DNA of 64,000 nucleotides from assembly GCA_025345505.1 (NCBI GenBank), contig JANVCC010000073.1, positions 4,477,448 through 4,541,447 on the forward strand. The letters run 5' to 3'. Under the pieces are notes generated by a model. That model was not told the DNA's origin, did not search any database, and saw only the letters and a program-made list of their open reading frames with translations. The stretch comes from Todiramphus chloris collaris (Eukaryota > Chordata > Aves > Coraciiformes > Alcedinidae). Shown one piece after another: positions 34,346-46,779 of this stretch; position 1 is the first letter of the stretch; each line of letters opens with the position of its first letter. The translations under genes and the position numbers were made by a program.

Positions 34346-36591
34346 ACTATTTTTGCAGTGAATTTATGCATGTAAACGGATTCTGCTGTTGGATGGCACA
34401 GAACACACCCAGCTTCAGCAGAGCAAGATTTCCCCGTAGCATTGGTACAAAAATGCTATTCCATCCATTTTTCATTTACTCCCACAAAAAATGTGCAGGG
34501 AAGGGGATTGCCTTCGACACGTGTCTGTGGCTGAAGCTCTGCACATGCCACCACACCTCTTCCTTTCCCCCTGGAAACTGTTATCAGTGGCAATCACATT
34601 TGACGTTTAGCTTCTTTTAGTCTGAGATTTCTTTGTCATTCTAGGTTTACTGAAAAAAGCGAATGAACAAAAAAAACCCCAACCTCCCCAAACCAACACG
34701 TGAATGAACATAAACTGAAACCAGAGGTAGCTAGGAATGACATTGATAATCAGCTGCTGCGGGGGTCGGGGGGGAGGAGAAAAGCACTTTACAGCTAGGA
34801 AAAGCTGTCTTGTGTTCATTTTACAAAGGAAAATCGTTCTTTAATTGCAAGTAAGAGATGACCCAAGTAATAGAAATATGGCAAAGAAGATGCAAACCTA
34901 GAACCAGCTTCTTTCTTGAGTGGGAGAAACTGAATTCTAGTTGGAAGCAAAAGTCCTCAGTCTCAATTGCTGCAGGTGAAAGGAGCTATCCTAAATTATT
35001 GCAAGTAAGAATCCAGTCCACGATTTAATCCTCTACCTTTTACTGGTTTCTTTGTATTCCAATTTTGGGATTTATTCTCTGAGAGGGACTGAAAGAATCA
35101 TTTTCACTAAGTGGAAGCCAGGTGATGTACCTGCCACTAGGTTTCAGTGTGTGCAAAAGGCTGCGTACTATGGTATGGTTTGGTTTCTGAGGGGGAGGAA
35201 GTGAGTTTGCAAAGCCTGGATATTTTGAAGGCTGCTCTGGGTGTCTTTTGGTAAGCTTTGTGTGGAGCTGTAGCTCATGGGCAGCAAGCTTGTTTCCTCC
35301 TTGCTCTTTCACAGCTTGGGGCTGCAGGTTGAACCTCCTGGTTCTGGCAACATCTTACAGTTAAACAAAATGTAAAGGTTTACATTGCTTTCTGAATTAT
35401 CACAATGAATCCACTGGAGTATGAGAAGCACGTGAGTTTGAAGAGGAACTGTCCATACTTTCTTGAATGTGTTTCAATAAATCCTCTGTGGTTACAAGGA
35501 GCCAGAGTAACTCTGCTATTGGCAACTTCCCCAGCTTTGCACCATCACAGCTAGGAGCTGATCAAGCTGGCTTACTCTTACTTGTGCTTGATTAACATAT
35601 TCTTTTGACATTCTGTGTATGCAGCATGTGTTTTAAATTTTAATAATACACAGACCTTATGCTGCTTGTTTGTCAGCATTCTCCTTAAGAATTCTCTACG
35701 TGGAAGAAAAATTGTGTGAAATGTTTTGCAAATCAAACAATGCCATTTGTAAGCTGCAGCTTTCAGAAGTTAATTATTATTTATACGCTGGAGCCTCTGT
35801 AGCAGCCTCAAAAGTTACAGCAAGGAAAGCAGGTGAACTTCACGCTGGCAAGAGACCGTATAAGCATGCAGTCAAAGCAGTGTTGGTGGAAATGAGCTAC
35901 AAGCCTTCTTGTCTCTCAGGTTGCTATTAGTACACTGAATCTGTGCTTGAAAGGCCCACGTTGGGCCTGACTTTGTTCTAATTTGAGATACTTTTGCCCT
36001 AGATTTTTAGTCATTTGCTTTGGCAATGCAGCTAAATTACTGTAATGATGGGTTGTCTCTCTCATCCCCTGTCTGCTCATGCCTGCTGCTTCCTTGCTCT
36101 AGAGCTAGTGCTTGTCTGATGCCTTGAATTGTGGAAAAAAAAGTGGGTCTTGGAGGGGAAGAAAAAAGAAAGGAATTGTTTCCTGTTAGTTTAGCTTCCT
36201 GAACACCATCTGTGCAGGATTGGAGTGCACAGGAGAGATATACCTGGCTGACAGCTGGGGAGGAGCAGGAACAGGCGTAAGAATTAACTCTTCTGGCAGC
36301 TGCCTATTAAATTTGTCTGACTTTAGGCTGGAAGTGCCCTTTTGGAGGATTACAATTTGGATGTAGAGCAGCTCCTCAGAGGCTGGTTCAAATTAGGCTT
36401 CAAACTCTTTTGTCAATTTTTGCATACAAATCTGATTGTGATTGGTTATTTCATTACCTAATACATAAATACCCTTCCACAGTACAGGCACACGAAGAAC
36501 CACACCAACTGCCCAGGTGAAATTGTACTGCTGTTCTAAAAGTCAGGTCTGAAAACATTTAGGGATGAGATATGGAAGTGAAAGGCACTGC

Positions 36592-36640
36592 TATACGTAG
36601 AAATATACGTATATTATAATTATACGTGTAATATATACAG
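36592..36640. repeat. A/T-rich stretch with repeated TATACGT
   Basis: TATACGT occurs three times (36592-36598, 36604-36610, 36621-36627). The middle copy sits in a perfect 12 bp palindrome, ATATACGTATAT (36603-36614). The spacing is irregular, so it is a degenerate microsatellite rather than a clean array. Confidence 0.7.
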
Positions 36641-36775
36641 GGTGGGGAAGGCAGGAAGTTACCTGCGTGCTTTAAGTTACTGAGGGCACACACTCTTAAA
36701 CTACCTGTGCCAGTTTCAAATACTGATAGATTAATGAAATAATTTTCAGCCAGCTCACTTACTCAAAGTTTGAAA

Positions 36776-36846
36776 GGACTGCCTGTGGTAGACTTGAACG
36801 ATACGGGCTCAGGTTTGTCTCACACTCTGCTGAGCTACCAGTGTCC
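36776..36846 (-). pseudogene. tRNA-like relic (tRNA pseudogene or SINE head)
   Basis: On the minus strand this 71 nt stretch has tRNA order. It begins GGACAC, has an A-box-like GGTAGCTCAGCAGAG with a GCTC/GAG(A) D-stem, a B-box-like CGTTCAAGTCT about 30 nt later, and ends AGTCC. GGAC at the 5' end pairs with GTCC at the 3' end, but the inner acceptor pairs and the T-stem are poor. It is therefore not a working tRNA. I see no poly(A) or SINE tail beside it. It could be an old tRNA pseudogene or the promoter head of a decayed SINE. Confidence 0.4.
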
Positions 36847-38321
36847 TGTCTGTCCAGGGCATGGCCTCTTCCTCTAAGGAAACACGTTCTTCCCAGCCCT
36901 ACCTTTGCTAGTTTTCTGTCTGTGTAATGTGGAAACACAGCACATGGTCCAGCAGCACAGGGCCTGCCATGGGCTCTGTCGCTTGGGTCGGCTCCTTGGC
37001 TTTTGTCAGCAGCAGAGAGAACTGAGCGAGCGGCCAGGGCTCTGCAGGGCCTGGGGAAACGTGTCCTGCGTGAGCGAACCTGGTCCCAGGGAAGTGTGAG
37101 GTGGTGCCACGCACATCAAAATCTGAAAACCAGAAATGAACAGTCCTGCTTTTACCTGCTGCAAAGATGGATGTGACAGCATGGCCAGTCGCAATGAAAT
37201 GAAGAGAAAAAGATTCTGTATTCTCCCTCTTGGTGAGTTTTTCCATATATCAGCCTGTGTCCTTACTCTGTGGTTTAAGACAGGTTTTCCATTCTGCTGT
37301 GTCAAGTGTCAGTGTAAGTACAAGGGAAAGAAATAAAACAGGAGTTTGAGTGCTTAAGGATGCCAATAAGTTCCTGGAGTGCAGTGGGAATTAGGTGGCC
37401 TCTCTGGGAGCTGATAAATGATTCTCCATGTATGCAGGCAGTGGAGAGACATAGATGCAGCTCTAACGCTAGCCCTAAGTTCATATGCATCTGTCCAGCT
37501 TAAGGCAAATTGTAACATGAAGGTGGTTTTCACTGGCTTGTAGTGTTGCCAAGTTACCTACCACGTAGATTGTCTGCAATTGCTGTCTTGGTGGTAGTAG
37601 GCAGACAGGAGTACAGAGTACACGACAGCAAAGGAAAGCAGACCACACAGCCACGGCCCAGAGGAAGCGTAAAAGCTTTTTTTCCTGGATCATATAATCA
37701 GATCTGTGTTAGCTGATCTTTGAAGCTGTATCACAGTGCCTTTCGACGGTTATTTAACACAAAACCCAGGACACCCCAGAGTGTGCAGAACCCATTAAAA
37801 GCAACATTTGGAAAAATGAGTGTGGTACTGTACTGCCTTTGAAATTGCTTTTCATAAGTTATCTCTCACAAATCAAATAAAACCTGTGAGGGAATAAAAA
37901 GAACCAAGCAGGATGTGACAGGTACTTAGCTTAAGAATAAAACGAGTGTATCTGTGTTGTTGTTTACTACAGTAATAATCAGGAGTTGAAGACATTCCAC
38001 ACACCTCCCACCTTGCCCCCAAGTTTAACATCAGGTGCAGCTGCCTCCTTATCTTTTATCTACCGGCTGGTACACTGTGGTGTGAGTTTGTGGATTTCTG
38101 GTTTGTGGGGATGATACTTTGCCTTGTGCACAGCGAGAGAGAGAAGGCTGTGCCCTGGCTCTGGCCCACAAATGTACAGGGAGACGGGCAAAGGTGGCGG
38201 TAGCTTCTGTGGGTGCAGACCCAGCGTTCAGCCAGTAGGCCTGGCACTCTTCTGCTTTCTCCCTGCCTTGCAGACTCTGGCAGAGAGCTTTGCAGGGAGG
38301 CAGGGTGATGAGGTGAGCTGG

Positions 38322-38348
38322 AGCTGTGGCTGTAGCTGTAGCTGTAGC
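38322..38348. repeat. (AGCTGT)n hexamer repeat
   Basis: Four hexamer units, AGCTGT or GGCTGT, plus a partial fifth. The first copies differ by one base. It causes the Ser-Tyr repeat in the chance frame on the minus strand. Confidence 0.85.
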
Positions 38349-38839
38349 ACCCAGCAGCCATGAAGCAGCTCACACCTTTCCCAAGTGATGACTTCTGCAG
38401 TGAACACACAGCACGGGGACTGGGGTCATCTGCTTCTTAAATCTGCCTGAGCAAGGAGTGCAAAGCTCCAGTGCAGAGGCTGCTGGATGGACTTCATCCA
38501 CAGTCTTCTGTAGGGATAAGCCATCTGGGCAGCGAAATCATTGCCCAGTCTCCCAGTGCCCACATCGCAAGCTGGAGCAGGCAGACGGGCAGGTAGCTGT
38601 GTCCCCGGTAAGGCACACAGACCCTGAATGCTGCCTGCCCCGAGAGGACCATGCAGAGCCTAATTCCAGCCTTTACTGAGTTTGGAGTCAGAACTGAAAT
38701 CCAATATAGTGATGATTTGGTCACTGTTTCTCTTCACCCAGAAGAAGTTATAGCTCAGATATGAGCAGAGTGCTGGTGAGAACATGCCTCGTACGATTAG
38801 GATGAAAAGCTCTTCAACAGAGAAGTAACCTTAGCCCCC

Positions 38840-38856
38840 TATATAATATATATATA
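38840..38856. repeat. (TA)n microsatellite
   Basis: A short TATATAATATATATATA run. Nothing else is associated with it. Confidence 0.85.
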
Positions 38857-41800
38857 AAAGTCTAAACAAAACTTTATAGATGACATATTGGCAAAACACT
38901 GCCAGAATAAATTTTTATGTAGATATAAAAATATGCTCAGTGGGTGTAAATTTTGTATGCATTTCAAAATCTAAACTTGACAAATTGATGGGTTTGCAGG
39001 GCATATCTATATTCTTTTTTTTAAGGTGATAAAAAATTCAAGAGGTGTAGGCTCAGATAAAAATAAATGTGATCACATAATGTATTTGATTTAATTTATG
39101 AAGCACTACCTGTCCTCCTTTAACAGGCTACTCAAGACATGTTAAAATGCTCTAATGCTATGAGCATATGAGCTTATTGCCAGAGGATGTTAATGCATTC
39201 GTTAGCGTTAAGTGCCGTCCTTCGTTATAAGTGTAGATGGCACTTTTGTACCACTGTTTACCTGTGCTTGCTGGTATTTGCTATTCTTTTGCTTCCTTCC
39301 CAGCTTTGATGCTGTCTCATTACAGTTCCTCTACCTTGGCAGTTCCTCTTAGCAGCTGCTGCTGTACACCACTGGTGGGGCTGGGAGGAGAAAGCCTTCT
39401 CACCACCTTTCCCTCATCATCCCACCCCTTTTCCCATAGCGCTTTGCTTTGCTTTTCTGACAGTTAAAGCCTTCATTCTATAAGAAACAACTTGGAGTAC
39501 TTACCTTTATTAATGCCTAGTGGTCTGTTGACACAATCTGTTACGCTTCTCTGGCTGGGGTAAAACACATCTACCTGACCAGGCTTTTTATTTTGGATTG
39601 TCCTAGGACAGGCTTTGCTGAGAGCCAAAAGAGAAATGATGAAGGCTTTCCTGGCCTGCTTAAGTTCATAAACTTTCAACTTTTAGTTGTCCAAAGTGTA
39701 TGGAATCTGCGTTCACCTTGTATCAGGTATATTAGCAGTCTCACCAGGTACTATACCAGCCTCTTGTCTTCCCCGATCCATCACAACTCCCCTGCAGAAA
39801 GTTTCCTTTTTTGTCACCATCTGAAGCACTGGTACTGGGTTAAAAAACAGTCTCAGTAAGAAAAATGCTCTTAGATCCTGCTAAGGTCTTGTGACCAATG
39901 TCAACATCTGTCATAGGGTCTATAAAGTGTCCTGGAAATTGATATCAAGTGCTTGCTTCTGGCCGTAAACACCTCTTTTCTTCCCTGGCCCTGCAAAACC
40001 AGAGGCAGAGAGTACTTCACCACCAGAGCTGTGGATGCAGTATTAAGTGGGCACACGGTATTTGTAGCATTTCATAGTAATTAATAATGTCTCTTTTACT
40101 CTCTTGTGCTCCGATTTCTTTTCTGCTTCACTGCTCTGAGCCTTCCACATCAGAAATGTTAGCAGTCATGCTGCTTGTAATAGCGTATCTGTTCCAGGAA
40201 ATAACAACAGTTGTTTGGATGGGAGTTGACCGATGGCTGAGCCAACTTCAGACTGGTAGCTGCCCACCTCCAGCCTTACACGGCTTAGCTTTGACCTTTG
40301 GGGACACAGACGCACATAAAAATATCAGGCTGTGCATTGAACAGCAAAGGGGGGTTGGAAAATGCAATTGTGTTTGCAGAGAGCCCCCAGAGTATCCAGC
40401 CTGCGTGGCTGCAGGAGAGTCCCACTGCTGAAAAGACCGGCAGTGAGAAATTGCAAACAAGGTGAACACGTCGTTCATCCCCTCCAGCTAGTACATATCT
40501 CAGGACAGATGTTTGATGGAAAGCATTTGCTGGAAAGAAACTGAAATAAAGGAACATTATTCATTCAGAAAGCAATGATGAGAATTATGAAGCTGGTGGA
40601 GGGAGCAGGGGTCAGTAAAAGTTAATTTGGAAAACTTGTCTTTGCCAAAATGAAACAATTAGAGAGAGTATCTAGAGAAAGCGTGGCTGTGTTGGAACAA
40701 GGAAATATTCTTGGCAGGCACATGATCATATTCTGTGCACTTCTATTTATGAGCAAATGCATAATCTTGCTTTTAGCCTAATGTGATGTTGAATTATTGA
40801 CTCGTATTAGTTAATTTGCTTCTAAACAATCTATAAAGTCTAAAAAAAGTGATCGGATAGAGCTTATTTTTGCATAGAGTCTGTTTGGAGCAGTTTAGTT
40901 GTTTATGTCTAAAGTGCAGTTTTTTACAAACACATTTGCTCTGTGATCCCTGTCGTCAGGTAGCGATGTCGGCGGGAATTGTGGAGCTGATTTAGGGGTG
41001 CTAGATCAGGTCTTACATATTTCTCTTCAAGACATATCTGTAGACTTTGTTAATAAATTACTTTGCACTTGGATAATCTTTACAGTGCCAACTCAATATG
41101 CTCTGTGAGAGGGAGGTGAATTCTGTTCTGCTTCATGTGCAAATGAAACCAGGAGTTAAGTGCTAATTCTTTATTATTGATTACTCAATACTCGTTGGTA
41201 GTGATTTTTGTGAAATAGGGTAGAAATACCACTTCATTTTCAGTTCCCAGTTTGCATTGTTCATAGTTAAAGCAAAAGTAGAACAACCAAACTTGCAAAC
41301 TGAACACCTTTATGTAGGAGTCAAAGAACAGATTCTTCCACTACTAGCTCATGACATGGACTGGTATTTTAAGAAAGGGAATTGTAGTTAGTTTGGAGAA
41401 CCCAGACTTGGTACAAGAGTGCGATCTTGTTAGCATGCTTGTTTCTGAAAAGAAGCATCAAATGCCCACCCAGTTCTTTCATGTACACAAGCGTGGTCTG
41501 TAAAGATATTCTTGCAGATAGGCACCTGTTACTTTCTGCATGTGTAAAGAACAAAGATGTCTTAACTGGCTTACTGGAGTCCTTGGCTAATGATTTGCAA
41601 TCACGAGCTACATGTATTAACAGTTTCTTGCTGTTGTTTACACATTTGGCTCTGTGCATTCTGGACTGTGAACTGATCTGGAGAATGCCTCAGGGTATGA
41701 AAATCTTATCTAACAATGCTCATTACCAGCTAGAAAGACTGTGTGTATGAGAAAAGATTCCACCTTTTCCCTTTCTGGGTTCATTTTTTTTTGAGAGAGA

Positions 41801-43746
41801 CAGGAAGGAGAAAAAGCATATGATTAGGCTAAAATATCAAGGTCAGTAAGTCACCAGTGACAGGTTAGATCAGTGCATGCTAAATTTGGCATTTTAGTGC
41901 AAGTAGAAGAGAACCACCAGAAACATTTCTATTTTGTCTGCATCTGCAAAGTGAAAGAAGTGTTCCCCTACAGACTAAGACCTGCTGTAAGGCATGTGCT
42001 GAGCATTTTGGAGTGCTGGAGTATTTAATGGAGTATTTAACCAAATCTGGAGACACTAGAACGGGGTAGAGCCCCTTCCAACACAAAGCTGTTGAAGAGC
42101 AGGGAAGGTGGCACATGGAATATGAATGACATGGCCAATGTGTTCCTTGGATACAGGAAAAATTTGTAGCTGTTAAAAAAGGAGGAGGAGACACGGATCT
42201 CAAGAGTGGAGGAAACGAGTGCTGCCTTCAAGACTTCACAATAAGTTATTTTTGGCAGCAGGCTGCAGGAAGTGAAATTTTCTGAAAGCTAAAACTTTGA
42301 GCTTGTCTGGGAAAATTGATCAAAGGAGATGGACACACATATAAAACTGGGACATGGAGATTTTTAGTCAGAAGGGCAAGAATGTGTTTTCCCTCCTTTT
42401 GACCCAGTAGCACAGAAGAAAGCTCCTGGTAATGTGCAGAGGTGGCTGGTCTACTGTACCTCCACGAGAGCAGGATTTCAAAAGACTGCTTTCTTGGGCT
42501 TAAAGTGCATTTTTCTTTGTGCATTGAGTTCAAAGCAAGCCTGAAATTGCAAGCAGAACTCAAAGCCGTCGTGGTTTCACCTCATTTTTACAGAGAGTCC
42601 ATTGAGGTTTGAGGGATTTAATCCTAAAGCTGTAAATCTGGCTTGGTTCACACAGAACTTCGTAAAAGGTTGTTTGAAAGAATTGCAAACTCCAAAGGTG
42701 TCAGAGAACTTTGGCTGAGCTTGTTACTTGCAAGTAACAGAACAGGAGGTCAGGGGACTTTTCCAGGATTTTCAGAGTTGCTGGGAAAATTTTTCATAGC
42801 TCTGCTTCTATTAAGACCGTGGCCAAATGCATCGTAGGCTCCGCACAGGGTCAAAATCCTTGTCCTGAATTTATAGCAGGGGACATTCATGAATCTCATT
42901 ATCTAAAAGTGCCCTTGATTTCAAAGATAGAATAAAACCAAGGCAAAAATGCAAAGCGTAGAGTTGTGTTTATAAAGGTGGTTGTAAGCTGAAAAAAGGA
43001 TGGAAGAGTGAAGGGAGCAGAGCAAGTATTTGCACACAAAGTGTTGGGCTGAGAGTTTACCAGGAGCCAGCGTCTTTGGTTTCTGGCTGTGGCTGTAATG
43101 TCACCACCTTGATACGTTCCTTGAGCTCTCTTCTGCTGTGACTGCCTATATAGTGGCAGTTGCTTGTTTCCCAGTTTGTATCATGCAATCTGTGAACTAT
43201 TTTTAAATGGCTGTGATGTGGTGCTTATACTTCGCTCATATTCTGATTAAGTGAAATGTTGTCTTGTGTTCTGTGATAGCCGTGACAATTCCTGCCCCTT
43301 CTCAGGGGTCAAATCAGCTGCAAGTCCTGAATTGTGCTGTTTGTTTTGGGAACCTGCTGTTCCACATCTCCCAGCCCTTCCTTGAGAGATGTTGAGAGCA
43401 TCAGCCCAGGCAAGTGTGGACAGTGTCATTCCCTGCCTCAGTGCCACAGGACTCGGTGTTGTCTCTATTAACTACTTGCTCACTTGTTGTTAGAGAGTAT
43501 TTTAAAGTTGAACTAGATGTTTCCTTACTGATTAGATGCAGGGATATACTGGGACCATGTGGAGAAAAGCTTCCTTTGGTCAGTGACTGCATTTTCCTCC
43601 CTCCTTCACAGAAAAATAAGGAGAAAATAATTTTAAAAAGAATTATTTTGTCTTGGTTTCATTAGAAAAATGTGTTAAATACAGGTTTAATATTCTGTAT
43701 CGTTGGGAGTCATTTATATAGCTTAATTTTAATAAATCTATTTACC

Positions 43747-43774
43747 ACTTAAAGGCATACTTATGCCTTTAAGT
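43747..43774. repeat. Perfect inverted repeat, 13 bp arms, 2 nt spacer
   Basis: ACTTAAAGGCATA (43747-43759), CT, then its exact reverse complement TATGCCTTTAAGT (43762-43774). It would form a near-perfect hairpin or cruciform. The arms do not extend further. It lies in A/T-rich unique DNA, and neither a transposon end nor a known small RNA is recognised. Confidence 0.97.
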
Positions 43775-44114
43775 AATCTGTGTAAAACACCTTTAGAAGG
43801 GATGCATCTTATGGAAACCAGAATAAATCTTAAGGAAACAGGCACAAGGCTGAGGTGTCAGAATCACTGACTGCTTGTGAAAACCTTGGTCAGATCTGTC
43901 CCCAAATACAGACATGGAGCTGAGGCACAAAGTGTATGTTTCTTGGCGATAATTTTTGCCTTTAATGACTAAATTAACTGTTCCAGAAATAGTCATACAG
44001 TTTGGATCATTATCTTTTCATCAGGCTTGTGCGCTGCACCTCTAGAAAACCACCACCTACTGAAACAGAGCTGCAGAAATATCTTGAGTATCTTACAACA
44101 ACCTGTCAACCTTT

Positions 44115-44144
44115 TTAATAATAATAAAAAAAATAAATTAAAAG
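44115..44144. repeat. (TAA)n / A-rich microsatellite
   Basis: TTAATAATAATA followed by an A-run and AAATAAATTAAAAG. It is degenerate. Confidence 0.8.
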
Positions 44145-44798
44145 ATTGAGATTTTGCTCCCAGTTGTACTGGTATCAATCTTGGATAACAATACTGATGT
44201 CAATACAATTACATCAGCCTGACACCGGTGTCAACGATGACAAAATCTGGCTTGATATCCAAGACTCGCTACCTCTAAAGCCAAAAAGATTGTTTCAAAT
44301 TCTCAGTTATAACTGTGCTGAATTCTACTTTCTACAGAAAATCTTTCATTGCCTTTGAAAATCTATGAGACCTTGTTATAGTAATGGCAAGAGCCTTTCC
44401 TTTACACTCATAATCAGTATTGATTATAATGTGAGATGAAGAGTCCTCTGGTAGAATAACATTGCTGTCTGATTTAATCAAATAATTGCTATCTTTATTC
44501 ATAAATATTGTGTTTTATTGCTTTCTGTTAGTGGGGCACATATGGGATTCATAATTTATTTCAATTACAGCAGTCATCAGAGAAGGCAGTGAAATGTGAT
44601 CCTAGCAATGCTGCCTTTGCTGCACCACCAGAGATGTTCTGGAAGTGGACAGGCCCGTCCTCTACGGGACAAGAGCTCTCTTCCCCTCTTCAAAAAGCAC
44701 CTGGTATGTGTGCTGATCAGGTCTAAGCACTGAAGGAAAATTAATCTAGATGGTTTAGGACACTTTCAAGCTGAGTACCAGGAATCTGAGCTAAAAGC

Positions 44799-44880
44799 AA
44801 GAAGGGAGGGATGAAGGAGGGAGAGGGAAATGGGGAGTTGAAAGAGAGTGGGGAGGAGAGAAGAAGAAAGGCGAGAGGAG
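44799..44880 (+). repeat. Purine-rich (GA) tract
   Basis: About 80 bases are almost all purine (GGGAGG, GAAGGAGG, GAGAGTGGGGAGGAGAG motifs) with a few T and one C. It is a degenerate GA microsatellite with triplex-forming potential. Confidence 0.8.
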
Positions 44881-46769
44881 TCTCAGGGGTGATGAAGAGA
44901 ATGAAGGCTAAAAAAGAACGCGTAAAGTGCTACAGAAGCAGTGGGAGATCCACAAATGCATTTTTTTAATGCACAACACACTTCTGACTGGAAGGCAATA
45001 ATGAACGGATGAGAAGAGAAAGCTGTATTTCCTCTGATTCCTACATTTGTGGGCTCATTGCAAATGTCCCCTAATTTACACTCCTCCCGAAATGTGACAC
45101 AGCTTTACTTCACACCCCTGTATCGCAGCCCGTAGTCTCTGAGTCACACTCTTCCTTTCATCAGAACTCCTGAAGCTCAAACTGAATGGTAATGTGTTTG
45201 CTGGTGCCTTTCGGATCTGTTTTGGGGTCCTCTGCATTGGGTACCAGGATTTTGCTGGAACCCAGACTAAAGTCCTTTCCTTTGACTTGGTCTTGTGGCA
45301 GGATCCAAAGTGGCAGTTTTGGATCCAAGGTTCATTAGCAGTGGCTGTGGGAAGAGGTCAGAAATGAAGCAAGCAGAGTTTGGAGGAGAATTCTTTAGGG
45401 CTTGCTCTTGGAAGAAAAGTAGAAGAAAGTCAGAGTCATTTCAAGACAGAAAAGAGGAATATTGTTCAATGTGGTGTTTCTAACGTGGGCTTTGGGGACG
45501 TTGCAGAGACCTCACTGCTCCAGCTCTCTTCTCCTTTCTTCTTCTGAAGGGCAAAGCCTCTTGGACTCCGTGTCTGGGTTTTGGTGGAATATCTGATGAG
45601 ATTCCCCCTTCTGTTTTTTCCCTGCAGTCAGCTTGGCAACTCCCCTTCTTAGTCTTGACATGTAGTTTTTCAATGGCAATTACAGTGGAAACAGTAATTT
45701 GCATGGTCAGTAACATTAGGAATATGTGCTCCTCTTCATGCTCTAAAATAATTTTACAGCCTTGGAAATGTTCGGGTGTCCAGCCAGCTTTTCGGAGCTC
45801 CTGTTTAATAGCACCTCAGAGCACCAGCAGGGGAGAGCATTTAGAAACCAGGAACTTTCTGTGATGCTGTAACAGATTATACTGATAAAGCCGTGTTTTG
45901 CAGGTGGAGTGTGATGCATTCGTGGCATTCTACAGCTTTCAAGCAACCTAATGTAATGCCCACTCTCTTTTATTATTTATAAAAGAGATTGCTGGAAAAG
46001 ACCACTTTGTTACTCTCTAAAGTTCAGGCAGGTCAGAAGAGAAACTGAGCTTTGCAACCTGGTGGCCCTTGATGTCACCATGGCAGGCAGCAGTCTGGCA
46101 GGAACAACCAGTTCAGCAGTACAGAGTAGTAATGAAAAATGTGGCTTTGCAACTTTCCTCTGTCAATAACAAAGCTCATCTTTTTGTGCCAGCAAGACAT
46201 TGCGTGCAGCACACATTTCAAATTCAGTTAATCTCGAAATAATTCAAAAATCAAAGAGCTTATTCAACCATCAAGACATACCAGATTGACTCACTGTGTA
46301 TTCATGGAGGGGATAACAGAGAGAAAAAGAATTCAATATCAGAATCAGTAACAGCAGCGCTGGTTTTTTGTTCGGTCTAAATTGTTTTTAGACCACACGA
46401 GCACACTATGAATGCTAAAAGAGGTACCAAAAGAATATTTTACGACTGCGTTGTTTGCATTACTCATCTAGGAATACCGTTCCCATAGATGGCAGTTGTA
46501 GGTACGTGCACGTGCTCTTCCTGCCTCGTGTATTTTTAGCCTTGTTTCAGGGCTGTGTCTGCCTCGGCTGCCACCACAGGCCCACCGTTCAGATCCAGCA
46601 GCTGATGGGCTGAGATTGCCCTGTGGTGTTAGTGTTGCTCACTCGCCTTCGGTGTTTCCTGCTTGGAATGCTGCACGGAGAGTAATCCAGACACCGCTGG
46701 AAATAGAATTCCTGCTGCCAAATTAATTTGTATTTATGACAGGGCACCTGCTGGAGATAGAACCTATAG

Positions 46770-46779
46770 NNNNNNNNNN
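46770..46779. other. Assembly gap (10 N)
   Basis: Ten N mark an unsequenced join of unknown true size. Any frame crossing it, such as the ones at 46663-46989 and 46736-47131, is not evidence of a gene. Confidence 1.

Larger units (their letters stand above)
27526..36775. other. Long gene-free interval with candidate regulatory blocks
   Basis: No coding gene recognised in about 9 kb. The left part (27580-27930) is a candidate conserved element described separately. Small repeats lie at 29988-30035, 30121-30147, 31065-31082, 34310-34345, 34668-34700 and 36592-36640. Otherwise the sequence is unique, with A/T-rich segments. Confidence 0.5.
36847..43746. other. Gene-free interval
   Basis: No coding gene recognised. 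It contains a hexamer repeat at 38322-38348 and an AT repeat at 38840-38856. A unique, A/T-rich block with TTAATTTG and AATTATTGA motifs at about 40730-40860 is enhancer-like. Frames of up to 117 codons look like chance. Confidence 0.5.
43775..46769. other. Gene-free interval left of the assembly gap
   Basis: No coding gene recognised. It holds a TAA-rich tract at 44115-44144, a 14 bp palindrome at 44220-44233 and a purine-rich tract at 44799-44880. Sequence just left of the gap has a degenerate direct repeat (see findings). Confidence 0.5.

Noticed and set aside
43860-43930. Possible second MIR-like fragment (GAGCTGAGGCACAAAG)
   Set aside because: Only one short landmark is present and the neighbouring blocks do not follow the SINE order.
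45817-45835. CTCF-like CACCAGCAGGGGAGAG
   Set aside because: It matches most but not all of the core motif; one imperfect match in 64 kb is expected by chance.
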